Assembly: GCA_037953625.1 (NCBI GenBank)
Contig: CM075651.1
Coordinates: forward strand, 110,113,001 to 110,177,000
Source: Crotalaria pallida
Lineage: Eukaryota > Streptophyta > Magnoliopsida > Fabales > Fabaceae
DNA: 64,000 bases
Direction of reading: 5' to 3'
Positions 55,265 through 64,000 of the stretch are shown here, in pieces. Below the pieces are notes generated by a model. The model was not told the DNA's origin. It worked only from the letters and a program-made list of their open reading frames with translations, and ran no database searches. The translations under genes were made by a program, and so were the position numbers. Position 1 is the stretch's first letter, and every line of letters begins with the position of its first letter.

Positions 55265-57055
55265 TCATGCTTTGCTTTTTGGTATCCAAATGGTTTTGGA
55301 TCCATTTTTGTTAGTGTAGGGACTCTCACCCTTTTTCATCCAAACAAAATCTCCTTTAGGTATACCATGCACTTTAATATAACACACATTTGAAGTATGT
55401 CCATGAGTACCACAATAGAAACATGTTGGTGCATTTGAAAAATCAACTTTAGAAAAATCAACAACATTTCTATGAGATTTACTCTTAGCATTAGTATAAC
55501 CCAAACCAAACTTGTTTGAATTTTCTCTTTGAAAATTTAACAATGTGCGCAATCTAATATCACCACTTGAGAAACTTGCAAGCTTATTTTTCAAAATAGC
55601 ATTTTCGTCTTTAAGCAACTTGCAATCCTCACAATCAACCACAATATTCAATCTACTAGCACAATCACAAGAAGAATTATCAATGATAAGATGCAAAGTC
55701 TCATTGTCTAACTTAAGGTCATCAACTTGCTTTTGAAGATCTAAAATCTTTTGTTGATGTTCCTCAATGAGCTTCTTCCTATCAATATTTTTCTTAGCTA
55801 ATTTCTTGAGATGTTCATGCATTTCTTCATAAGCATTATATAACATTTCATAATTTGAAGAAATTTCGGATTTAGTAAGACTTACATCGCTTTCGTCACT
55901 TTGCTCACTTGATTCATCATTTGAGCTTTCCTCTTCATGTACTTGAGCTATCAAGTTGAGACAAGCGGCATGTTCATCATTCGAAGAACTACTAGTTGTG
56001 CTTTTCTTGTCTTGTTCATCATCACTATTCCAAACTATGTATGCCCTTTTGTGTTTTGCATTTTTCTTCTCTTTCTCCTTCTTCTTGAGATACTTGGAGC
56101 ACGAGTACTTGAGATGACCGGGCTTTCCACATTCATGGCAAACTACACCTTCTTTTGAAGTCTTGGTCTTGTAGTGTGGGGGATCCTTCTCTTTACTTTT
56201 GTCCTTGTTCAACCTTCCTTTTCTCCTTAGAATTTTATTGAACTTTCTTAGTAGAAGCTTCATCTCCTCTTCATCAATATCCGAATCGGAATCTTCATTA
56301 TCATCATCATCGGAACTCTCTTCCTTTTGATATGACCTTTGAGCTTTAAGAGCAATTCCTTTTCTTTCTCCATACTTGACCGATTCTTCATGCTTATGCA
56401 AACGTTGAAGCTCCATTTCATGTTCTTGTAACTTTCCGAAAAGTGTTGCTAAGTCCATTGTGTCCAAGTCCTTTGATTCAACAATTGCGGTAACCTTGGG
56501 TTGCCATTCCCTACTTAGACATCTTAAAACTTTGTTAACAAGTTCACAATTCACGAAAGTTTTACCAAGAGCAATGAGATGATTAACAATATGAGTAAAA
56601 CGTTTTTGCATAAAACATATAGATTCATTAGGCAACATATGAAACAATTCATATTCATGCATCAAAGAATTCAATCTAGCACGCCTAACTTCACTAGTGC
56701 CTTCATGTGTGACTTGCAAGGTGTCCCACATATCTTTGGCATCTTTACATTGGGAGACTCTAAAGAACTCATCATAAGATAGAGCGGAGGTGATGATATT
56801 TTTTGCTTTTAAATCATATTGAATTTTTCTTTTATCATCATCGGTCCACTTATCTTTGGGAGTTAGTGTAAGAACACCTTCTACATTTTTTGAGGGAATA
56901 TAAGAACCAATTTCAATGGCTTCCCAAATGTTCACATCTATAGCTTCTATAAAGATTCTCATCCTAATTTTCCAATAACCATAACCCTCTCCACCAAACA
57001 TAGGAGGGCGATTAATTGAAGCACCTTCACCACCAAAAGGATTCGTAGAACCCAT
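55265..57055 (-). CDS. gag: S2 gag, unit 4
   Basis: Rightmost unit, the one with the outer 5' LTR upstream in element orientation. Identical 596-residue gag. Confidence 0.92.
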   Translation of the reverse strand: MGSTNPFGGEGASINRPPMFGGEGYGYWKIRMRIFIEAIDVNIWEAIEIGSYIPSKNVEGVLTLTPKDKWTDDDKRKIQYDLKAKNIITSALSYDEFFRVSQCKDAKDMWDTLQVTHEGTSEVRRARLNSLMHEYELFHMLPNESICFMQKRFTHIVNHLIALGKTFVNCELVNKVLRCLSREWQPKVTAIVESKDLDTMDLATLFGKLQEHEMELQRLHKHEESVKYGERKGIALKAQRSYQKEESSDDDDNEDSDSDIDEEEMKLLLRKFNKILRRKGRLNKDKSKEKDPPHYKTKTSKEGVVCHECGKPGHLKYSCSKYLKKKEKEKKNAKHKRAYIVWNSDDEQDKKSTTSSSSNDEHAACLNLIAQVHEEESSNDESSEQSDESDVSLTKSEISSNYEMLYNAYEEMHEHLKKLAKKNIDRKKLIEEHQQKILDLQKQVDDLKLDNETLHLIIDNSSCDCASRLNIVVDCEDCKLLKDENAILKNKLASFSSGDIRLRTLLNFQRENSNKFGLGYTNAKSKSHRNVVDFSKVDFSNAPTCFYCGTHGHTSNVCYIKVHGIPKGDFVWMKKGESPYTNKNGSKTIWIPKSKA

Positions 57056-57125
57056 TGTAGTTTCCTCAAGGATCTTAACGAAAAAGCTCTATGCTCGTGT
57101 CTTTCGACCGAGCTCTGATACCAAT

Positions 57126-58718
57126 TGTGAAAAACCTACAATCGGTGGTTGAAACAAATAGGAACACTAGGAGAACACCTAGAAGGGGGGGTTGAATAGG
57201 TGTTATAGAAACTTTGAAAGATTTTCGCAAGAAACAAATCTAAACGATTAAAACCAATGAAAATCAATCAATTAACAAATATTATATGATCAGAGATTAA
57301 GCGGAAACAATCAACACCAATATTCTTATTGATTAACCTAGTTATGAAAATGATTTTCCCAAAATTAATTTGAACAATAAAGATTCAATTCAATCAAATA
57401 TAGAAAAATCACTTTTTCTAGGTTTTCAATCAAGAACACAATTAAAGACTTGAATGTAAAGAGTAGAGAGTTTAGAGATACGACACAGTGATTTATCCTG
57501 GTTCACTTTCATCCACTTGAAAGCTACTCCAGTCCCCTCTTCAACCAAGAGAGATTCTTCACTATGAGGAATTAGAGTTTCTCAAATTACAAGTAAATGC
57601 CTCACAAGACTTCCTTCTTGCTAGCCTACAAAGGATACCACACCCTTGCCTTGTAATCCTATTGATACTCTAATCTAACCTCTACCCTTTTGCTTGCCGA
57701 TACCCCACAACAAGACTTCCAATGCTTGCTTCACTACAAGACTTCCAATTGCTTGTTCTTCAACAAGGCTTCCAAGTGCTTGATGAAATGCTTCTTCAAG
57801 ACTTCCAATGAACTATGCTTGATTCCACAAAATCAAGGCTTCCAATGTTGTAGAATGTTTGCCTCTTGCAATGATTACAACTCAAAATGAAAACAAAATA
57901 ACAATCCTATGAATCTCTTTCAAAAGCTATGAAAAGATCAACATGAGAGATTCAAGGTTCTTGATCAAAGAATATGAAAATGAGAGCTTTGATCTTGAGA
58001 GAGTGAGAGAGAATAGTGTGGCTTTGATTCTTTGTAAAATTGTGTATCAAAATGATTCTAGTTGATAGAAATGATTAGGAAAAGGTTTATATAGAATACC
58101 CAAAAGTTGGAGCAACTTAGAATAGCTTTTGAGAAGTGAAAAACGTATTTAAAACAGTTACAGACCCTGTTTACTCGAGTAAAATAAGTGTTAATCGAGT
58201 AATACGAAAGTCTGATAAATTTCACTCGAGTGAGACCAAAAATACTCGAGTAGAAGTGCAGATAATCGATTATCAAAAATTTTTCAATCGATTATCAGTT
58301 CAAAATACACTGTTAATCAATTATCAAAATCTGTTAATCCATTATTAACATTAAAAATCACTTAAAACTTGTTTTCTCAAAAACTAAACCTTTTCTTTCA
58401 AACCTTTAAGCCACCTATTGATTTTAGGCAAAGTGAATACTCAAAATATAATATAATCATGCAATCAAAAGAGATTCACTACCCTCTAATAAACTCTACC
58501 CAAACTCATAAACTAAAAGACTTGTGAGGCAAAAGATAAAACAATAAAACACAAACTACCAAACTAAGTCTTCATGAGTTTGCTCTCTCTTCATCACTTG
58601 ATGTTTGTTGTTTCTTGTTGAGCTTGAACTTGATCAACACATTTAAGCTTGTTCAAAACCTTTTGTAGCTTGTTCAAAACCTTTTGTCATTATCAAAACA
58701 TTCTTCATGGATCTTACA
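57126..58718 (-). repeat. S2 LTR 5 (outer)
   Basis: Full-length outer LTR followed by ATAGC. It shares CACAGTG, CCAAGTG and AAAACAG with LTR 1, not with the inner LTRs, and has private changes (GATGTTTGTTGTTTC, TAATCCATTA). Confidence 0.92.
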
Positions 58719-58723
58719 ATAGC

Positions 58724-61700
58724 AACATATATGACTTGTTTCCTCTTCTTATGGCTGAAACTATGCCTTAGCCAATGGCACCAATTGGCAAAACCAGTAT
58801 GAAACCGATCCAGGCAGCACCAATTACACACCAATTCCAACAGCTCACGACTCCAGCAGCAAGTGAAAAATAGATGATTTCGAGTTTCCAGAGCAGTATT
58901 GCACAGAGATCAGGTAGGATTTAGCTGAATAAAACCAGCCAGAAAATCCTTTGTTCTCAGTCGATCCTTGACAGCCAACCACAGATTGAAGCAATGTCTT
59001 GGTATGGAAGCTGGATTCCACACCAACTTGTGATAAGGAAAAGTTTCTTGAACCCCAATCAACAGCTTATAACCTTGCCTGACTGAATAGGAGTTTGAAG
59101 AGTCACCCAGCCATAACCCATTGTCATAACATTGTCTGAATTTATCCCTGCATTTCAGTATTTGCTTCCAGTGCCAGCTAGAATTAGAGAAATCACACTC
59201 CCAGAAATCAGCATGTTTTAAATAAACTGAGGAAATCCATCTAACCCACAGGTGATCCTTCTTCATGGCCAACTCCCAAACCTGCTTGCCAACAGCAGCA
59301 AGGTTCCATTTCTGAATATTTTGGAAGCCAAGCCCACCATACTTCTTACCAAGGCAAAGCTGATCCCAAGCAATAGCTGCTCTAGGTCTGCCCACACTAT
59401 TCAAACCCCATAAAAAATCTCTGCACTTTCTCTCAATCTGCTTAATAACAGACTTAGGAATGATAAAAACAGCGGCCCAGTATATGTGCAGAGACATCAA
59501 CACAGAACTAGCTACATTCTTCCCTGATATGAGAGATTCGTTGTGTGCCAAGAAGCCAATCTCTTAGTAATCTTTTCAACCAAAACCTGACATGTATTAC
59601 TAGACCATTTCCTTGCTGATAGAGGAAGGCCTAGATACATGAATGGGAAGGAACCTCTACTGAATCCAGTCACATTCTGAATTTGCTGCATCAGGTCCTC
59701 AGAAATGCCAGCCATAAAAACCTGTGATTTCTGTGGATTAGCATAAAGGCCCGAGCTGCTTGAAAAATGATATAAAGTGTCCTTCAAAATAGTAACACTG
59801 TCCACATTTCCTTTGCAAAAGAGCATTAAGTCATCAGCAAAAGCCAAATTGATTAGACCAACATCCTTGCATAAAGGGTGGAACCTGAATCTGGGAAGAG
59901 AGGAAGCCAGCTTCAGTTTTCTGGTCAGCATGTCCATAGCAAAGACAAAAATTAGAGGGGAAATTGGATCCCCTTGCCTGATGCCCCTTGAACTTTTAAA
60001 ATTTCCAACTCTCTGCCCATTGATCACCAAACTAAAGGAAACTGAAGTGATACACTCCATAACCCAGATAGTAAACTTGGCAGGAAACTTGAGAGCCTGT
60101 AACATTGAATGGATAAAATCCCAACTAATCATATCATAGGCCTTTTTGATGTCCACTTTCATGAAGCATCTAGGTGAAGAATTTTTCCTGCCATAGAATC
60201 TCATTAGCTCTTGACAGATCAAGATATTATGAACAATACTTCTTCCTGAAACAAATGCTGCTTGGTTGTCACAGATCAGAAAAGGCAGAACAGATTGCAA
60301 TCTGTTAGACATAATTTTAGAGAAACATTTGTAAATAGAATTACAAAGAGCAATTGGTCTATAATCAGCAACAGAATTGGCACAATCAAATTTAGGGATT
60401 AAGACAAGATCAGTATTGTTAACTTCCCTCAAGAGTTTACCAGAGCTAAAGAATTCTTTGACAGCCTGAATACAATCATCCTTGATAACAGACCAAGCTG
60501 ACTTGTAAAAACCAGCACCAAAACCATCAGGTCCTGGTGATTTATCACTGTTCATGGACATAAAGCTCATCAAAATCTCCTCCTCTGTGACAGGTTTAAT
60601 CAAATTGAGTTGTTGGGAGACAGTTAATACATTCCCTTGATCAATTTCAGATTGGGAAATATTCCAAGCAGCAGCATGACCATTTAACAATTTTTTGTAG
60701 TAGTCCAAAAACACCCTACCAATATCATCCTGATTAGTATGCACCACACCCTGATCATCCTTGATAGAGAGGATTCTATTCCTATAAGTTCTCTGCTTGA
60801 TGACAGCATGAAAAAACTTGGAGTTTTGATCCCCTTCCTTTAGCCAATGCTCTTTTGCTTTATGCCTAAGAAAAAGGATGGCAACATTTGACACTTTTTG
60901 AAATTCTCTACTTGCATGTCTTTCTGCTCTCTGAAGGCTTACATTTAGAGGATCAGCAGCTAGCTCAGCTTGAGCTCTTAGAAGATTATCTCTACATATC
61001 ACCTCCTTTTTATCAATATCTCTGAAGTTTGAGTCGTTTAAGGTTTTAAGAGGACCATGAAGACCTTTGAGTCTCCTCATAAATCTGTACATAGCACAAC
61101 CCTGAACTTCAATCCCCCAACTTTGCTCAATTAGATAAATGAAATCAGGATCAGTTGAAAGCATGTTGAAGAACTTGAAGCTAGGTTTCCTCTTCACAAT
61201 ATTTTGACTCCAACTTATAATAGCAGGAGAATGATCAGATACACCACCATGCAGAAAAGTAGAGACAGCATCAGGCCAACAATTCATCCATCTGTCATTG
61301 ATAAGAACTCTATCAAGCTTGCTAAAAATTCTATCCTGACCATCTTGATTATTAGTTCAAGTGTAGTAACAGCCTGTGTAATTCATATCCAACAAGTGAG
61401 CAGAAATGAGACAATTTCTAAAAGCCTGAATTTGATTAAGATCAGACTCTTGACCCCCAAGCTTCTCCTCTGGATTCAACACAGCATTAAAATCACCACA
61501 TACTGCCCATGGCAGAATGATGCTAGAGCCTATATCAACAAGATGATCCCACAGATCAGCTCTGGTAGCCTCATCATTAAAACCATACACCACAGTAACA
61601 AAAAACTCCACAGGGATATGTTTATGTCTAATGAAACAGTGGACATGTTGTGGACCACTCTCTTCCACTGAAACCTCATAAATGTCAGGTTTCCACACAA

Positions 61701-62220
61701 TCCAGATTCTACCTAAAGGAGCATGATCCAGGTTAATGTAGGACCCCCAACCAGGCACTACCAAATTCTTCACAGATTCATAGGAATTAGCTCTTAGTTT
61801 ATTTTCTATGATAGCCAAAAAACCTACCTTATACTCTCTAATCAACCATTTAATTTCTTTCTGTTTTCGAGGCTGGTTGATACCTCGAATATTCCAGCAT
61901 GCTAGGCTATCCATTGGATCCCATCTGGGTGTTTCCACCTTCTGGATTGCTGATTTCATCTTAGCTTTCCTTCTTGTGCATACTGGTGTCCATTCTCCCT
62001 CTTCATCTGCAATACTGTCAGGGACAATTGAGACTGAGCCAGAGTTGCTCTCATCAACTCCATTATCAGGCATCTCATGATTTGGTTCTGAGTCATCTTT
62101 CTTCCCTTTCCCTGTAGACTTTGATCCAGAATTTTGCACATTCCGAGAATCGTTGTTAGTGTACAGTGATGGTGCAAGCGGCACAATAACTTTGTTATAT
62201 CCTCTTAAGTGACTGGCCAC
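58724..62220 (-). pseudogene. LINE ORF2: endonuclease and reverse transcriptase, broken
   Basis: In element orientation it begins with a tail of ORF1-like sequence (EGEWTPVCTRRKAK), then an apurinic-type endonuclease (ACWNIRGINQPRKQ, IIENKL, VCGDFNAVLN), then an L1-type RT (KSPGPDGFGAGFY, DYRPIALCNS, FADDLMLFC) and a zf-RVT region (WNPASIPRHCFNLWLAVKDRL). Such proteins nick DNA and prime reverse transcription at the target. Damage: a TGA stop after GCYYT (about 61357), a frameshift at about 59512-59551, and a TGA near 58910. S2 also interrupts the end of the frame. The element is inactive. Confidence 0.88.
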
Positions 62221-62225
62221 GTGAA

Positions 62226-63189
62226 TGACTTTGTCGTGGTTTCATGTCTTGTGGAATCCACTGTACTATAGGGAGGTGTTTGCTGTGGTCCCTTAGAGGT
62301 TGAGACCCGTTAGGAGCGCGGCTTAGAATGGGTCGACCAATTTAGGATAATAAAGACTTAAAAGACTTAAAAGACTCTAAGCTTAAATCCTTTCTAACTA
62401 CGCGATGAGAGTGAAGTAGTGGAGAGGAAAGATACCGTATGCCTGGAGGTTGGGCATCCTCCAAGTGGTGATTGCGATAAGGGAGGGCAAGGACGGTGAA
62501 ACGTCAAGAAGCCTAAGAGCGCTTCCCTAGGCGGACGAGATTACAATGATCAAGGTCACTGGCGGGCATTGATCGTAGCAAAGACTGCAACGCGAACTAG
62601 GGACAGAGCTGTCGCCCCCTTGAGCAAATCTTAGATGGTGTAGAGGGAATCCGAATGGGACTAGAAGCCATTGTTTTTGCGAAATGGGGAAATTATGAAA
62701 TGATATTTTGTTTTGCTGGCCAACAAGGCATGGTTCCAGCCGGTACGTACCCTTTGGCTTCGATGTCAGCATGGTTAGGATTCCTGTGCATCCCATCTGC
62801 TTTCCGAACTAGGACGTGGTTGGATATTGAAGGAGGAGATGTATCGTGTGTGCTAATCTACCCCTTACCTAAATGATTTCCCTCCCTAAATCATAGATGG
62901 TTGTGAAAGACTAAGTGGAAAGTTTATGAGTATAGAATTCTCAAGTAATGATGTTGATTGGCTATAATGATGAGTTATAAAGATAAAAGTGATAATGATA
63001 TGATATGGTGAACACATGGTAATGATGAGACGTTAATGTTATAATGAAAAATGTCATATTATAATTGTATGTGTTTGGTTCTAGTGCGATCCATCGCATA
63101 AGCCCATGCCGTCGACGACATTGTTCGTTTGATAGCTAACTCTCTCTCTCTCTTCTCTTCTATGTACTCGTTTCTATGGTAAACTTTAG
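62226..63189 (+). other. Probable continuation of G0 3' LTR
   Basis: No retroelement protein is encoded. The sequence type (direct repeats such as AAGACTTAAA near 62350, a GC-richer block at 62270-62620, then a CT-rich tract ending AACTTTAG at 63189) resembles the right half of the other long LTRs, where a putative intron ends just before an ORF. Since G0 LTR was cut at 40226, this is the expected remainder. No sequence identity to a second G0 LTR can be checked within the window. Confidence 0.4.
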
Positions 63190-63516
63190 ATGGCGGAACG
63201 AGTGCTGCGATTGGTGATGTCCCCTTTAGCGGGAGGACAGTGGGTTAGGACAACTAATGGATGGATATTGGAGGGGCCAACGAGACTCAGTTTTGTGGAC
63301 AGAGAGCATGTGCTTCGTGGAGTAGCTACTGATCGTGTGCAAATTCGTTTTCTACTGAGAGACTTTATGCCAGGCAGACCCAGGGATTTTCATCAGAATG
63401 AACCACCTGTCAATGACGATATTGGTGAGGAAGAGGACCCCGAGGAGGATCCAGAAGAAGATCCCAAAGAAGATCCGGAGGAAGACCCAGCAGAGAATCC
63501 AGACGTCGATGAGTAG
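63190..63516 (+). CDS. LTR-type ORF with acidic repeat tail, 108 residues
   Basis: The ATG lies directly after an acceptor-like TCTCTTC...CTTTAG. The N-terminal 75 residues (MAERVLRLVMSPLAGGQW, then EGPTRLSF) recall the G-x-W...EG spacing in the G1 LTR ORF. The C-terminal tail is a repeated EEDPEEDPKEDP acidic run, similar in character to EEDPVEDESEEE in G1. The relationship is suggested by position and layout, not by strong identity. Function unknown; could be chance. Confidence 0.35.
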   Translation: MAERVLRLVMSPLAGGQWVRTTNGWILEGPTRLSFVDREHVLRGVATDRVQIRFLLRDFMPGRPRDFHQNEPPVNDDIGEEEDPEEDPEEDPKEDPEEDPAENPDVDE

Positions 63517-63558
63517 TTTCAGCTTGTAGTAGTGTATGGTTTTTGTTTATGAGTCAAG

Positions 63559-64000
63559 TGTAACATCCCTAATTTAATTCCAAGCATAATTAGTGAATTA
63601 ATAAATTTAAAGTGTAGGGAATGGGTAGATTAATTGCTTAAAGAAATTTGGGAGCAAGGTGAGTGGTAATTATAAGTATTAGGGGTTGTGTAGGAGACAT
63701 TGGTAGCAAGGGGCAAAATTATCTAAGCGAAATCGGGGTTAAATCGGCGTTTTAAATATTAGAAATCAGCTGGTACGAGAAAATTTGGAATTTATTATAG
63801 GATGCTAAGAAATTAAATTCCACCGTTGGATATGAAGTTTAAGGGATTAAGAAGCTTGTCCAAAAATTTGGGCCCGATCCGACGGTTAACGAAGAGGTCA
63901 TGGCGATTTGAAGTTAGGACCCCCCGGTGCGCCCAGGCACGCACCGGTGCGTCCCAGACGCACCAGGTGCATGAATCACGCACCAGATCAGTAGGTCTCT
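63559..64000 (+). repeat. R2 LTR, 5' portion (cut by window edge)
   Basis: It starts TGTAACATCCC and shares landmarks with the R1 LTR: AATTTAATTCCAAG, ATTCCACCGTTGGATRTGAAG, AAGCTTG, then GATCC-AACG/GACGG...TAACGAAGA. It is a diverged member of the R1 family, inserted into presumed G0 LTR. The duplication would be TCAAG (63554-63558) if the other end matches. Confidence 0.85.
63921..63990 (+). promoter_or_regulatory. GCACCGGTGC palindrome cluster in R2 U3
   Basis: Sites centred at about 63925, 63945, 63965 and 63985 are 20 bp apart: CCCCCGGTGC, GCACCGGTGC, GCACCAGGTGC and GCACCAGATC. Only the second is perfect. In R1 this position holds TAATCGATTA sites. Confidence 0.55.

Larger units (their letters stand above)
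40547..58718 (-). mobile_element. S2, tandem array of four gag-only copia elements
   Basis: Five LTRs alternate with four internal regions in one 18.2-kb insertion. Equivalent points recur exactly every 4181 bp (gag at 42722, 46903, 51084, 55265). Each unit has an iMet primer site, an intact gag, and a purine tract, but no protease, RT or integrase. Only the outermost ends have the ATAGC duplication, so one integration event was followed by amplification. Elements with only gag have been termed TR-GAG; the array form is unusual. Confidence 0.93.
40227..62225 (-). mobile_element. L1-type LINE split by the S2 array
   Basis: A minus-strand non-LTR retrotransposon. Its poly(A) appears as a T run at 40227-40237, and its coding sequence runs from 62220 down to 58724 and then 40546 down to 40355. 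S2 (40547-58718) lies inside it with the duplication ATAGC at 40542-40546 and 58719-58723. The 5' end near 62225 is not exactly defined: no convincing target duplication was found, and ORF1 is mostly missing, which suggests 5' truncation. Confidence 0.8.

Noticed and set aside
62655..62876. 73-codon plus-strand ORF
   Set aside because: Lies in presumed LTR sequence, has no recognisable domain and no acceptor-like site before it.

Overview
The window looks like a stretch of plant (dicot) nuclear heterochromatin made entirely of nested retrotransposons. No host gene, tRNA or rRNA gene was recognised. The plant assignment rests on Tekay-like chromovirus, Athila-like and Sirevirus-like LTR elements, an L1-type LINE, iMet and Asp tRNA primer sites, AT-rich DNA and methylation-type decay. 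A legume is possible, but that is only an impression from the LTR motifs. Element labels (R1, G0, S1, G1, A1, sLTR, L1, S2, R2) are mine.

Layout. The outermost element is a Ty3/gypsy chromovirus, G0. Its pol reading frame survives in three pieces (5045-6095, 11557-11856, 36907-36986) that rejoin in frame once inserts and target duplications are removed. Its 3' LTR starts at 36999 and probably resumes at about 62226-63558 beyond a LINE. Inserted into G0 are: R1 (LTR element without pol, enters from the left edge, ends 5044); S1 (decayed Sirevirus-like copia, 6096-11551, duplication ACTAA); G1 (complete chromovirus, 11857-36901, duplication TTGGG); L1 (minus-strand LINE, 40227 to about 62225); and R2 (an LTR of the R1 family, from 63559). 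G1 carries a young Athila-like element A1 in its 5' LTR (12519-22632, duplication GAAAC) and a solo LTR in its 3' LTR (33106-36325, duplication CGGAT/CAGAT). L1 carries S2 (40547-58718, duplication ATAGC): four gag-only copia units separated by shared LTRs, with an exact 4181-bp period.

Signals that ordinary annotation does not explain. (1) U3 regions and LTR introns of gypsy and copia families carry palindromes whose centres lie 20-22 bp apart, mostly in pairs. The cores differ (TAATCGATTA, TAACCGGTTA, ACTCGAGT, GCACCGGTGC) and are exchanged between homologous LTRs at the same place with the spacing kept. (2) Three long chromovirus-type LTRs have the same layout: TATA box, donor-like site, 1.5-1.75 kb putative intron, acceptor-like site, then an ATG opening a short ORF with an acidic tail. 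(3) The G1 LTRs carry a cluster of short hairpins with constant TC-YGG-GA tops and covarying arms. (4) The S2 array has inner LTRs that share variants absent from the outer LTRs.

How the parts act together. G1 pol is broken by six nonsense codons. A1 is nearly intact apart from a gag/pol frame change. The S2 units encode only gag and would need pol supplied by a related element. Insertion order follows from nesting: G0 first; then R1, S1, G1 and L1; then A1, the solo LTR and S2.
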